Made by a program: the position numbers and the translations under genes. Source: Lacibacter sp. H375 (GTDB lineage: Bacteria; Bacteroidota; Bacteroidia; Chitinophagales; Chitinophagaceae). From it: a stretch of DNA of 64,000 bases. Location: contig NZ_JBBKTT010000001.1 in NCBI RefSeq assembly GCF_037892425.1, positions 4,650,001 through 4,714,000 of the forward strand, written 5' to 3'. Under the pieces are notes generated by a model. The model was given only the letters and a program-made list of their open reading frames with translations, made no database searches and was not told the origin of the DNA. Positions 16,973-26,116 of the stretch are shown piece after piece. How positions within the stretch are numbered: the stretch's first letter is position 1; each line of letters begins with the position of its first letter.

Positions 16973-17120
16973 AGTACGAGGGACGAAGTGAGAAGTGCGA
17001 AAAGAAGAATCAAGGCACAAGGTTCAAGCTGTAAAATCCAATATCCAGGCTCCCAAATCCAAATAGTTCCATACACATGGTTAGGTTCTTCCCTGGGCCT
17101 TGGATTTTGTGAATTGGATT
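16973..17120. repeat. Heptamer-phased intergenic tract with inverted arm
   Basis: From 16973 to 17063 the sequence can be cut without slippage into 13 heptamers; for example units 1, 2 and 4 are AGTACGA, GGGACGA and AGTGCGA, and units 10, 11 and 13 are ATCCAAT, ATCCAGG and ATCCAAA. Unit sequence drifts along the tract while the 7-nt phase holds. A second arm, 17093-17120, has four heptamers including TTGGATT twice, the complement of the AATCCAA type, so the end of the first arm and the second arm can pair across about 30 nt. No coding frame explains it. Confidence 0.7.
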
Positions 17121-17239
17121 TTCTTTCCCCCTCTTTACCATTTCTTTTACAATAACTACATTTACCGCTCGTTTCTATTTTGCTTTAATCACGTTGCTGT
17201 TCCCGCTTTAACCAACCAAACTTTAAAAACCATTTAATT

Positions 17240-18436
17240 ATGAGTCAACAGGCTACGCCCATGTACGCCGGGGAAGCATATGTGCCCACCCAAACAGATG
17301 AACTGCTTTGGTGGTTAGCTACCGCAGAGAAAGAACTGATCAAAGATTGTGTGGTTGACCGCAACCGCTATCGCATTGTTGGTATGAGCGTTCTTGCCAC
17401 CTGGATTTTTGCCACACTTGCCTGGACCTATTTCTTTTCAACCGTTATCGACAATGTGTTTCTGTATGTCGGAAGTGGTGTGTTCATGGGTTTTGTGATC
17501 CTTAGTATCGACCGGGCTTTGATCAAGGGCATCAATCAATTCAATAAACGAAAGATCACTCCTCTCCTTTTTCGTGGGTTACTGGCATTAACCATCGGCA
17601 CCTTTATGGCACAACCTGCCATTCTTTACATGTTTGATAAAGAAATAAAAATGCAGGTATCGCTTGATAATGAAAAACGAAAACTCACCAAGCGAACAGA
17701 ACTTGATCTATTATACAAAAACCGTAAGGATGAATTGCAAAAGGAAAAGACAGGTTTACAAAAAGATCTGGCCGTAAAGTATGCCGAGGTAAATAATGCC
17801 CGTGAAAAATTTATAGCTGAAACGGATGGTAGCGGTGGCAGCGGGAAAGTAGGTATACAGGATATTGCCATTGCCAAGCGTAACGAATACCAAAAACTGG
17901 ATGAAGAATACAAAGCGTTGCAAACACAACAGCAGCAACGCATTGGTGCCATTGATGAAGAACTGAATGGTATGGAAACAACGATAAAAAAACAGGAAGC
18001 AGATTTCTTGAATTACCTCAACACCGGTTTCTTAACCCGCATTGAAGCAATGAATAATCTGCTGAAAGAAAACGATGCTTTACAGTTTCGTTATTATCTT
18101 ATTCTCATTATCCTGATGTTGATTGAATTGATGCCGGTGATTGCAAAAACTTTATTGCCGGTTGGCGTGTACGATGAAAAAGTAAAACAACGTGAAGCAT
18201 TGGAAAAACAAATGGCCGAAGAAAGCGTGGATTATGAACGTGATATGAAACGTCTTTATAATAAGCTATCCATGCAACAGGATACGGAAACAATGGAAGA
18301 ATTTTTCCGCATGCAGAAAGATGAACAGAAAACAAAACTCAATCATTTTGGTAAAGACTGGAAACGGAACGATGAAAATGTACAGGGGTTCTGGGAAAAG
18401 ATAAAACAGCAGATGATTGGCAGACCGGAGAATTAA
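17240..18436 (+). CDS. DUF4407 family membrane protein
   Basis: A 398-residue protein with a cytosolic N-terminus, a block of three TM helices (about residues 48-145: IVGMSVLATWIFATLAWTYF, VFLYVGSGVFMGFVILSI, LFRGLLALTIGTFMAQPAIL), and a long charged coiled-coil region (about 150-270) with a Gly-rich break GSGGSGK. A fourth TM follows (YYLILIILMLIELMPVIAKTLL), then a charged helical tail. This layout and the SIDRALIKG segment fit DUF4407, a family of unknown function in Bacteroidota. It is monocistronic, with a bidirectional terminator shared with pyrG. Confidence 0.88.
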   Translation: MSQQATPMYAGEAYVPTQTDELLWWLATAEKELIKDCVVDRNRYRIVGMSVLATWIFATLAWTYFFSTVIDNVFLYVGSGVFMGFVILSIDRALIKGINQFNKRKITPLLFRGLLALTIGTFMAQPAILYMFDKEIKMQVSLDNEKRKLTKRTELDLLYKNRKDELQKEKTGLQKDLAVKYAEVNNAREKFIAETDGSGGSGKVGIQDIAIAKRNEYQKLDEEYKALQTQQQQRIGAIDEELNGMETTIKKQEADFLNYLNTGFLTRIEAMNNLLKENDALQFRYYLILIILMLIELMPVIAKTLLPVGVYDEKVKQREALEKQMAEESVDYERDMKRLYNKLSMQQDTETMEEFFRMQKDEQKTKLNHFGKDWKRNDENVQGFWEKIKQQMIGRPEN

Positions 18437-18465
18437 TATTTAGCCGGCAGTAATTAGTTATAAGT

Positions 18466-18499
18466 AAAAAAGTGAAGACTGATTGGTCTTCACTTTTTA
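18466..18499. terminator. Bidirectional terminator, DUF4407 gene / pyrG
   Basis: A 13-bp perfect stem (18467-18479 with 18486-18498; core GTGAAGAC/GTCTTCAC) with a 6-nt loop, flanked by A's on the left and T's on the right, lies between two convergent genes. Confidence 0.92.
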
Positions 18500-18527
18500 T
18501 TTTTCAGTTTAAATTTTCGATTTGCAG

Positions 18528-20177
18528 TTATATCATTTCACTTTCCAGCAATGGATTCTTAATGGACTGTTGCTTCTCAGAATAATCTTTTGCTGCTTTA
18601 ATAAAGTGTACGAATAAAGGGGCAGGGCTTTCAACCGTGCTTTTTAATTCAGGATGATATTGCACACCAATAAAGAATGGGTGCTTGGGATTTTCTATGA
18701 TCTCCACTAAACCTGTTTCCGGGTTTTTACCGCTAGGGATCATACCCGCCTGTTCAAATGCTTCCATGTATTTATTGTTGAACTCGTAGCGATGCCGATG
18801 ACGTTCGTTAATATGTAAACTTCCGTAAATTTTTTCAGCTAAAGAGCCTTCTTTAATATCGCATGGATAAGATCCCAAACGCATAGTACCACCTTTGCTG
18901 GTGATCTTCTTCTGTTCTTCCATCATATCAATTACCGGGTCAGGCGTTTCAGCATTCATTTCAAACGAATGTGCATCTTTTAAGCCTAATACGTTTCTTG
19001 CAAATTCAACACAAGCCATTTGCATACCTAAACAAATACCAAAGAAAGGCAATCCGTTTTCACGTGCATATTTAATTGCAGTGATCTTTCCTTCTATACC
19101 ACGGTTACCAAAACCAGGGGCAACCAACAAACCATCAAGACCTGTTAACTTCTCGGCAACATTTTGGTCAGTGATGAATTCACTGTGCACATTCACCACA
19201 TTCACTTTACATTCATTCATGGCACCTGCATGAATAAAGCTTTCAAGGATTGATTTGTATGCATCCTGCAGTTCAATATATTTCCCAATCAAGCCAATGT
19301 TTACCTGGCTCTTTGGATACTTTAATTTATCAAGAAACTTCTTCCAGTTTTCTAAATCCGGTTCAGGGAAAATAGTTACGCCAAGTTTACGCAAACAGAT
19401 CACATCTAATTTTTCCTTCAACATAAACAGCGGAACTTCATAAATGGTAGAAGCATCGCTTGCTTCAATTACCGCTTCCGGTTTTACATTACAGAACAAA
19501 GCGATCTTACGACGGATTTCTGTACTCAACGGTCGCTCCGTACGGCAAACAATAATATCAGGATGCACACCTTCCTGGCTCAGCATACGAACACTGTGCT
19601 GGGTAGGTTTTGTTTTTAATTCTTTTGCTGCTTTTAAATAAGGAATGAGTGTTAAATGAATCACGAGACAATCTTCTTCCGGCAATTCCCATTGAATTTG
19701 ACGAACAGCTTCCACAAAAGGTAATGATTCAATGTCACCCACCGTTCCACCAATTTCAGTGATCACAATATCATACTTGGAATCTTTACCCAGCAATAAC
19801 ATGCGGCGTTTGATCTCATCTGTTATATGCGGAACTACCTGTACGGTTTTTCCGAGATAAGCACCTTCACGTTCTTTATTGATGACTGTTTGATAAATAC
19901 GCCCGGTTGTAACGTTATTCGCCTGTGTAGTATGAATATTTAAATAACGCTCATAGTGCCCAAGATCGAGATCAGTTTCTGCACCATCTTCTGTTACAAA
20001 ACATTCGCCATGTTCGTAAGGGTTAAGTGTGCCGGGATCTACGTTGATGTAAGGGTCGAATTTCTGGATGGTTACTTTGAACCCACGGGACTGTAACAAT
20101 TTGGCCAACGATGCGGCAATAATTCCTTTACCCAATGATGATGTAACGCCACCGGTTACAAAAATGAACTTGGCCAT
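18528..20177 (-). CDS. pyrG: CTP synthase
   Basis: Converts UTP to CTP using ATP and glutamine; cytosolic and the last step of pyrimidine nucleotide synthesis. At 549 residues it has the full two-domain form. The N-terminal synthetase begins [17 protein letters not shown] and contains [14 protein letters not shown] and CRTERPL. The C-terminal class I glutamine amidotransferase has [10 protein letters not shown], the nucleophile loop [11 protein letters not shown] and the final [10 protein letters not shown] with His/Glu of the triad. Monocistronic, with a promoter box about 70 bp upstream. Confidence 0.98.
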   Translation of the reverse strand: MAKFIFVTGGVTSSLGKGIIAASLAKLLQSRGFKVTIQKFDPYINVDPGTLNPYEHGECFVTEDGAETDLDLGHYERYLNIHTTQANNVTTGRIYQTVINKEREGAYLGKTVQVVPHITDEIKRRMLLLGKDSKYDIVITEIGGTVGDIESLPFVEAVRQIQWELPEEDCLVIHLTLIPYLKAAKELKTKPTQHSVRMLSQEGVHPDIIVCRTERPLSTEIRRKIALFCNVKPEAVIEASDASTIYEVPLFMLKEKLDVICLRKLGVTIFPEPDLENWKKFLDKLKYPKSQVNIGLIGKYIELQDAYKSILESFIHAGAMNECKVNVVNVHSEFITDQNVAEKLTGLDGLLVAPGFGNRGIEGKITAIKYARENGLPFFGICLGMQMACVEFARNVLGLKDAHSFEMNAETPDPVIDMMEEQKKITSKGGTMRLGSYPCDIKEGSLAEKIYGSLHINERHRHRYEFNNKYMEAFEQAGMIPSGKNPETGLVEIIENPKHPFFIGVQYHPELKSTVESPAPLFVHFIKAAKDYSEKQQSIKNPLLESEMI

Positions 20178-20246
20178 AAAATTAATTTACGAGTTTAGAG
20201 ACCTACCGTAATGTAAAATGGAAATAAATAAATAGTGGAGGTCATG

Positions 20247-20254
20247 CAAACCTA
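20247..20254 (-). promoter_or_regulatory. Promoter -7 box (TAGGTTTG) of pyrG
   Basis: Exact TAnnTTTG match on the minus strand, giving a leader of roughly 65 nt for pyrG. I looked for an attenuator-like C-tract or hairpin in the leader and saw none convincing. Confidence 0.5.
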
Positions 20255-20366
20255 CGATGATTTTTTTGATTGAAAAAATCGGTTGGCTGGGTGTGGAAAA
20301 ACTATTTGAAAAAACAAAACCTGCAACTTATTTCAGCTTATCTGAGGACGGGAAAAACTGATTTTG

Positions 20367-20374
20367 TATATTAG
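20367..20374 (+). promoter_or_regulatory. Putative promoter box (TATATTAG) for the 20389 gene
   Basis: TATATTAG differs from TAnnTTTG by one base and ends 14 bp before the ATG. Related TTAG forms occur upstream of accB and the GSII gene. Confidence 0.35.
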
Positions 20375-20388
20375 CTTGATACATTGAT

Positions 20389-21489
20389 ATGAAAGCTACC
20401 CTCCTTTCCCTATTTCTATTGACGATTGCTCTTTCTCTTTCAGCGCAAAGGAATATCCAAAAAGCCTTTAATCCTGAAGAATTTTCAACAGCGATCATTA
20501 AACTTACTGTTCCAAAATCACCAAAGTTAGTGTCACTGTCATTTTCAGGCATGGATGTGTATGATAAACGTAATGATTCTTCATTTGCGGGATTTTATAA
20601 AACGAAACATTCACGCACCAAGTCATTTGTCACTATTCTGAAAACAGAAGAAGCTACATCTACCTCTGTTTACTCATTTCTTGAACCGCAAATATCATTT
20701 GATCGTCAATCGAATTACCGACTGGTGCTTTTAATACGAAAACTTTGGTTATCAAAGGAGATAGAGAACACCGAAGCAAGAGATCATAATATTATGATGC
20801 AAAAAGCATTGCTACCCGGTATAATTACATGTTTTGAATTTTATGCAAAACAAGGTGAGCAACTTACTCCATTGTTGAGATACGATACAACGATTCTTCA
20901 TCACAATCCTAACCTGGCACTGATAGATGAGGAGTTACTTCAAACTACTTTGACTTCAGCTATTGATAAGCTTTCGAAAACTAACTACCGACAAAAAATG
21001 GAAACCGGAAGAACCTATTCTTGGTTACAGGTAGATAGTTTCTCCACAACAACAAGTCGTATTGAAATTTTGCATACAGCGTCTTTTAAAAAAGGCGTAT
21101 ATCTAACTTACGATGATTTCAAAAACAACAGGCCATCCATAGGGGATTTTGAAATAAAAAAAACTGAATTTGCTCACACGTTGTTTGTCAAAGATGAACA
21201 AGGAAATCAATACCCTACTCGCAAAATTTGGGGATTTTCAGACGGTGAAAATCTTTTCATTAAAAGCGCAGACATTTTTTTCAAGCTGGAAAACTTCAAT
21301 AATAATTTTTACTGCTGGGCTTCGAAAAATGTAAGTATGGTTACAACAGTCTCATTCGGAGATCTCATTGCGTTAGGCTTCATATCCGCTGCCACAGGTG
21401 CTACTGGAGGTAAAGCGGGAAGAAAAACAAAGGCTGCTCTTTTCTTAAAGCTTTACCAACTTGATCTTGAAACCGGGCATTTATACTAA
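20389..21489 (+). CDS. Secreted protein of unknown function
   Basis: A 366-residue protein with a signal peptide (MKATLLSLFLLTIALSLSAQ). The rest is mixed alpha/beta with no recognised motif. A short hydrophobic Gly/Ala-rich segment near the C-terminus (LIALGFISAATGATGGKAG) is followed by a basic stretch and could be a membrane-associated hairpin. The central part (TYDDFKNNRPSIGDFEIKK) is typical of Bacteroidota orphan proteins that carry a 'DFKxNxPS' stretch after a variable domain, but I cannot name a family. Its stop is one base from the stop of convergent proC, with no terminator between. Confidence 0.75.
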   Translation: MKATLLSLFLLTIALSLSAQRNIQKAFNPEEFSTAIIKLTVPKSPKLVSLSFSGMDVYDKRNDSSFAGFYKTKHSRTKSFVTILKTEEATSTSVYSFLEPQISFDRQSNYRLVLLIRKLWLSKEIENTEARDHNIMMQKALLPGIITCFEFYAKQGEQLTPLLRYDTTILHHNPNLALIDEELLQTTLTSAIDKLSKTNYRQKMETGRTYSWLQVDSFSTTTSRIEILHTASFKKGVYLTYDDFKNNRPSIGDFEIKKTEFAHTLFVKDEQGNQYPTRKIWGFSDGENLFIKSADIFFKLENFNNNFYCWASKNVSMVTTVSFGDLIALGFISAATGATGGKAGRKTKAALFLKLYQLDLETGHLY

Positions 21490-21490
21490 G

Positions 21491-22285
21491 CTATTTCCCA
21501 ATACTCTCGTAACTCGTTTTTATACCTTTTATAAGTGATGAACTAAACCCGCTGTGTTCCATTTCATTAAGTCCGGCAATGGTACAGCCACGTGGCGTAG
21601 TTACTTTATCGATCTCTGCTTCTGGATGCGATCCTTTTTGTATCAATAATTCAGCAGCTCCATTTACAGTTTGTGCAGCAATAAGTGTCGCTGTTTTTGC
21701 ATCGAATCCAATTTCAATACCGCCTTGTATGCTTGCACGGATATAACGCAACGCATATGCAATTCCACAGGCACCAAGTACTGTTGCGGCATCCATCAGT
21801 TTTTCATCGATGAGTGCAACACGACCAAGTTGAGAAAAAAGATCATGCACATAATCAAGTTGTTCCTGCACAGTATTTATTGAACTGATACAGGTCATGC
21901 TTTCCTGGATTGAAATAGCGGTATTCGGCATTGCACGAATAACAGGCATATTTGTTCCCACCCACTCCTGCATATCTTTTATGCCAACGCCGGTAATTAC
22001 ACTTACCAACACATGTCTTGTCGAGTTCAGTTCTTCCTTCATCTCCAGCAACACATCTTTTATCTGGAAAGGTTTTACTGCCAGTATAACGAGGTCGGCA
22101 TAACGTGCAGCTTCTTTGTTATCGCTGGAAACCAACACGCCCTTACTTTCAATATCGTTCAGGGTTTTAATATTCCGCTTGGTAATAATAATATGGCTGG
22201 GCAAACAAAATCCACTTTTTATCAGTCCTTCTGCAATGGCAACACCTAGGTTTCCTCCACCAATAATGGCAATCTTTTTATTCAT
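21491..22285 (-). CDS. proC: Pyrroline-5-carboxylate reductase
   Basis: NAD(P)H-dependent reduction of 1-pyrroline-5-carboxylate to proline; cytosolic. The 264-residue length, the N-terminal Rossmann motif AIIGGGNLGVAIAEGL, the ILAVKPFQ segment, MPNTAISIQESMT and the C-terminal dimer region with TPRGCTIAGLNEME are diagnostic for ProC. It is downstream of purL on the same strand but separated by the purL terminator, so it probably has its own promoter. Confidence 0.97.
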   Translation of the reverse strand: MNKKIAIIGGGNLGVAIAEGLIKSGFCLPSHIIITKRNIKTLNDIESKGVLVSSDNKEAARYADLVILAVKPFQIKDVLLEMKEELNSTRHVLVSVITGVGIKDMQEWVGTNMPVIRAMPNTAISIQESMTCISSINTVQEQLDYVHDLFSQLGRVALIDEKLMDAATVLGACGIAYALRYIRASIQGGIEIGFDAKTATLIAAQTVNGAAELLIQKGSHPEAEIDKVTTPRGCTIAGLNEMEHSGFSSSLIKGIKTSYESIGK

Positions 22286-22301
22286 GACTCAATTTTTTTG
22301 C

Positions 22302-22335
22302 TAATAAAATGCCGCAGCGATTTTCACTGCGGCAT
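22302..22335 (-). terminator. Terminator of purL
   Basis: ATGCCGCAG (22309-22317) pairs with CTGCGGCAT (22327-22335), loop 9 nt. On the minus strand the stem is followed by TTTATTAG. It lies 64 bp past the purL stop and just upstream of proC. Confidence 0.85.
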
Positions 22336-22398
22336 GCTTTCGTTACAATACTAAAATTAAGATTAATTATTTCAACGTAACAATTTTCATTTAAATGA

Positions 22399-24633
22399 TC
22401 ACAATGCAGTTAACGCATGTTCGCTTTCATGACCAGCTAAAAGATTTTCAATTGCTGTGTCATACTTTTCTTTCCAGCTTAACACGGTTCCCCACTCCAT
22501 TCCATCAACTTCAACACTTCCGTTGGTAACAACACCAAGCTCAGCGTAGGGATGATTATTCAATACTTTTTTGAAAGCTGCTACTTGCTCTTCTTTCACA
22601 GTTACCACTACACGGCTTTGTGATTCACCAAACCAGAATGCATCTTTACGGATATTACTGTCTGATGCAACCACATCAAACCCAAGATTATTATTGAATG
22701 ACGATTCCAGTAAGGTTGTAAATAAGCCACCTTCACTTACATCATGTGCCGAGACAATTATTTTTTGTTTGATGAGCGATGCAATTGTTTGTTGTAACAC
22801 GAACTCTTCTTCCAGATCAAAATGAGGTGCCGGGCTGAATTCAACTGAATGAAGTTTGTGCAAGTATTCACTTGAGCCAAGATCATCTGTTGATTTTCCT
22901 ATAAGAAAGATCACGTCGCCTTCTGTTTTAAAATCAAGCGTCATCTTATCATTGATGTTCTCTAATAATCCCACCATACCAATTGTTGGTGTTGGATAAA
23001 CTGCACCATCCGGGCTTTGATTATAGAAACTTACATTACCACCAGTAACAGGCGTATCAAACTTTTTACATGCTTCACCCATTCCTTTAATGGCATGCAC
23101 AAATTGATAATACACTTGCGGATCGTAAGGATTACCAAAGTTGAGACAGTTAGTGATGCCCAATGGCAAACCACCACTGCAAACAATATTTCGTGCAGCT
23201 TCGCTTACTGCGATCATTGCACCTTTATAAGGATCTGCAAAAACATATTTACTGTTGCAATCAGTTGTTACAGCTAAACCTTTGGTTGTTCCTTTTACAT
23301 GAACAACGGCGGCATCGGTTGGTGCATTAGTGCTTGAGTTGCCTGTACCCACCATACTATCGTACTGATGATAAACAGTACGCTTGCTGGCAATGTTTGG
23401 GATTTGAATGATCTGTTCAGCAACAGCTTTCAGATCATCCGGCACTTCGATACTTTTAGCATCAAAGGCTTTAATTTTTTCGAAATAAGCAGGTTCTGCA
23501 TATTCTCTTGTGTATTGTGGTGCACCTCCGCCCAATACTAACTCATAAGCAGGTAGCTCTGCTTCCAGCTCACCATGCATATAAAATTTCAACAATCCAT
23601 CGGTTGTTACTTCACCAATTTCAGAGCAAGGCAAGTCCCACTTTTCAAATACATCTAATACGGCCTGTTCTTTTCCTTTTTCTACCACCATCAACATACG
23701 CTCCTGGCTTTCGCTCAGCAACAGTTCCCATGTCTTCATATTTTGTTGACGAGTTGGAACTTTATCTAAATCAATGCGCATGCCTACTTCACCTTTTGCA
23801 CTCATTTCAGCAGTTGAACAAATAATACCGGCTGCACCCATATCCTGCATACCAACAACTGCACCTGTTTGTATTACTTCCAAACAAGCTTCCAACAATT
23901 TCTTTTCCTGAAATGGATCACCAACCTGCACTGCTGGTAATTCTTCGGCACTTTCTGCTGTAATATCAGCACTTGCAAAACTTGCACCGCCAATACCATC
24001 TTTACCTGTTGCGCTACCTACAAAGAAAACCGGGTTGCCTTCGCCAAGTGCTGTTGCCGAAACAGTTTCACCAGCTTTTACAATACCCACACTCATGGCG
24101 TTCACGAGTGGGTTAGTATGATAACAATCTTCAAAATAAATTTCACCACCAACTGTTGGCACACCAAAACAGTTACCGTAATGACCGATACCGTGTACAA
24201 TACCACCTAACAAGTGCTGGGTTTTTGCTTCTTTCAGATTACCGAAACGCAGTGAGTTAAGTGCGGCAATTGGTCTTGCGCCCATGGTAAATATATCACG
24301 GTGAATACCACCAACACCCGTTGCAGCACCTTGAAATGGTTCAATGGCTGACGGGTGATTGTGACTCTCGATTTTAAATACAACACCAAGGTTATCGCCA
24401 ATATCCATCAGCCCGGCATTCTCTTCGCCAGCCTTAACTAACATACGTCCGCCTTCACGGGGTAATGTTTTCAACCATTTAATAGAGTTCTTATAACTGC
24501 AATGCTCACTCCACATACCACTGAAGGCGCAGAGTTCATTGAAGTTGGGCGTACGGCCGAGTTTCTTTTTAATTAATTCGAATTCTTCTTCGGTTAAACG
24601 AAGCTGCTGTGCGGTTTTTGCTGTTATTTCCAT
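22399..24633 (-). CDS. purL: Phosphoribosylformylglycinamidine synthase subunit PurL
   Basis: ATP-dependent amidation of FGAR to FGAM, the fourth step of purine synthesis. The 744-residue length is that of the small PurL that works with separate PurS and PurQ, neither of which is in the window. Segments seen are the N-terminal LTEEEFELIKKKLGRTPN, MWSEHCSYKNS, GDNLGVVFKIESHNHPSAIEPFQGAATGVGG (glycine-rich loop, given in part by its key HNHPS), QDMGAAGI and SAHDVSEGGL. ATG 24633 is chosen because the promoter box at 24650-24657 lies in the longer ORF. It is divergent from the membrane protein gene at 24719. Confidence 0.97.
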   Translation of the reverse strand: MEITAKTAQQLRLTEEEFELIKKKLGRTPNFNELCAFSGMWSEHCSYKNSIKWLKTLPREGGRMLVKAGEENAGLMDIGDNLGVVFKIESHNHPSAIEPFQGAATGVGGIHRDIFTMGARPIAALNSLRFGNLKEAKTQHLLGGIVHGIGHYGNCFGVPTVGGEIYFEDCYHTNPLVNAMSVGIVKAGETVSATALGEGNPVFFVGSATGKDGIGGASFASADITAESAEELPAVQVGDPFQEKKLLEACLEVIQTGAVVGMQDMGAAGIICSTAEMSAKGEVGMRIDLDKVPTRQQNMKTWELLLSESQERMLMVVEKGKEQAVLDVFEKWDLPCSEIGEVTTDGLLKFYMHGELEAELPAYELVLGGGAPQYTREYAEPAYFEKIKAFDAKSIEVPDDLKAVAEQIIQIPNIASKRTVYHQYDSMVGTGNSSTNAPTDAAVVHVKGTTKGLAVTTDCNSKYVFADPYKGAMIAVSEAARNIVCSGGLPLGITNCLNFGNPYDPQVYYQFVHAIKGMGEACKKFDTPVTGGNVSFYNQSPDGAVYPTPTIGMVGLLENINDKMTLDFKTEGDVIFLIGKSTDDLGSSEYLHKLHSVEFSPAPHFDLEEEFVLQQTIASLIKQKIIVSAHDVSEGGLFTTLLESSFNNNLGFDVVASDSNIRKDAFWFGESQSRVVVTVKEEQVAAFKKVLNNHPYAELGVVTNGSVEVDGMEWGTVLSWKEKYDTAIENLLAGHESEHALTAL

Positions 24634-24649
24634 GATGTGTAAGAAAGCG

Positions 24650-24657
24650 CAAAAGTA
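24650..24657 (-). promoter_or_regulatory. Promoter -7 box (TACTTTTG) of purL
   Basis: Exact TAnnTTTG match on the minus strand, 17 bp before ATG 24633. No purine riboswitch-like fold was seen in the short leader. Confidence 0.55.
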
Positions 24658-24718
24658 CAAATGCAGGGTCAACAGTTTGACTGTATGAAAAGAAATATTT
24701 TAATTTGCTCCCAATTAC

Positions 24719-25969
24719 ATGACATATTTACTGTTTGCTGTATACCTCGTTCTGTTCAGCTGGCTAATAACCAGGGTAAAATTTATTCAACATTCGGGGT
24801 TAACTAACTACTGGCTTATTGGATTATTTGTACTGAAAGTTGCTGCAGGCGTAGCTTATGGTTGGTATTATACCACTATACCTAATTACGAACTGTCAGC
24901 AGACACATGGAAATTCTTTTTTGATTCGAAAAGCGATACTGCCCTCCTCTTCCAAGACCCCGTTCGGTATTTCACAGGCATTTTTGATAATCCATACAAC
25001 AGAGACTATCGTCACATTTTCTCCAGTGTAGACTCTTATTGGAATGATCTGAAGCATACATATATGGTAAAGATCGTTTCGCTGTTTAATGTATTCAGCG
25101 GATCGAGATATTATGTGAATGTTATCTTCTATTCATTCATCACTTTCTTTGGACCAATTGCATTTATACGTGTAATGAATGATGTGTTCCCCGATCGTAA
25201 ACTACTCATCACCTGCGGCACATTTCTTTTCCCCTCCTTTTTATTCTGGTCATCCGGTATTCATAAAGATGGGCTCATCTTCACTTACATGTCATTAATC
25301 GTGTTTGTTGTTTATTTCGGGATAAAGAAAAACAAATTGGGCGTCAAAGAACTGTTGTTCGTTGGTTTATTGTTAATGCTGATATTTCCTGTTCGAAACC
25401 ATGTTGTACTTGCCGCCCTACCCGGTTTATTTGCGTGGTGGTTGGCTGAGAAATTTTTCAAACGAAAATGGATCGCTTTTGTAGGCGTAACTGTAATTGG
25501 CACTGCAGCCTTTTTTTCAGCAAAGTATATTCATCCCAAACTTGATCTGCCAATATCCATTGTTCTACGCAATAAAGACTTCATTAGGCTAGGAGGAAAT
25601 TCATTTTTACCCCAAAGAAAACTTGAACCAACTTTTACCGGCTTTGTGCAAAATGCACCACAAGCGTTAAACCATACATTGGTACGACCATACGTTACAG
25701 AATTTTTATCGCCGCTTTATCTTGCTAGTGCATTGGAAATATTATGTATCTGGATATTAGTGTCTGTCTGGTTTTTCCGGTTCACCGATAATCCTTACAA
25801 GCATTCTGTTGTTCAGTTTCTTTTTCTAGTATCGATGGTCTTGTTACTGCTAACCGGCTATATCGTTCCGCAGTTGGGCGCCATTGTTCGTTACCGTGCT
25901 ATTTTCTTTCCGTTTATTCTTGTTCCTATTATCGCCACCATTGAATGGAGGCAAAACAAATTACAATAA
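24719..25969 (+). CDS. Polytopic membrane protein, unknown (EpsG/GT-C-like)
   Basis: A 416-residue protein with about nine or ten hydrophobic helices, beginning YLLFAVYLVLFSWLI. It has a periplasmic loop rich in aromatic and acidic residues (about 60-115) and a conserved-looking WSSGIHKDG segment after TM4, ending in a short basic tail. The architecture resembles EpsG-like or GT-C glycosyltransferase membrane proteins, where a loop acidic residue is catalytic, but no diagnostic motif is certain. It is monocistronic and divergent from purL. Confidence 0.75.
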   Translation: MTYLLFAVYLVLFSWLITRVKFIQHSGLTNYWLIGLFVLKVAAGVAYGWYYTTIPNYELSADTWKFFFDSKSDTALLFQDPVRYFTGIFDNPYNRDYRHIFSSVDSYWNDLKHTYMVKIVSLFNVFSGSRYYVNVIFYSFITFFGPIAFIRVMNDVFPDRKLLITCGTFLFPSFLFWSSGIHKDGLIFTYMSLIVFVVYFGIKKNKLGVKELLFVGLLLMLIFPVRNHVVLAALPGLFAWWLAEKFFKRKWIAFVGVTVIGTAAFFSAKYIHPKLDLPISIVLRNKDFIRLGGNSFLPQRKLEPTFTGFVQNAPQALNHTLVRPYVTEFLSPLYLASALEILCIWILVSVWFFRFTDNPYKHSVVQFLFLVSMVLLLLTGYIVPQLGAIVRYRAIFFPFILVPIIATIEWRQNKLQ

Positions 25970-26054
25970 AATACATGTGATGTTTTTCCACACTAACTAA
26001 CGTTATAATTGGGGAAATAGCGTAAATTTTTTAGATTAAAAACAATTTCAATCG

Positions 26055-26062
26055 TAAATTAG
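26055..26062 (+). promoter_or_regulatory. Putative promoter box (TAAATTAG) for GSII
   Basis: One mismatch from TAnnTTTG, followed by CAGCGC, 54 bp before the GSII start codon. Confidence 0.35.
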
Positions 26063-26116
26063 CAGCGCAAATAGCAATATTTATTGTTTTTCTAAACTTA
26101 TTCAAAGCGGTAACAC

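Larger units (their letters stand above)
16929..17239. other. 311-bp intergenic region with yidC promoter and phased repeats
   Basis: It lies between yidC (-) and the DUF4407 gene (+). It holds the yidC -7 box, a 91-bp heptamer-phased tract and a second, shorter phased arm (described separately). The right part, 17124-17239, is pyrimidine-rich with no recognised element other than the leader of the DUF4407 gene. Confidence 0.6.

Noticed and set aside
20178-20260. Pyrimidine-sensing attenuator or riboswitch upstream of pyrG
   Set aside because: No initial C/G-tract or hairpin in the predicted ~65-nt leader.
24634-24718. Purine riboswitch between purL and the membrane protein gene
   Set aside because: The 85-bp gap is too short and shows no three-way-junction pattern.
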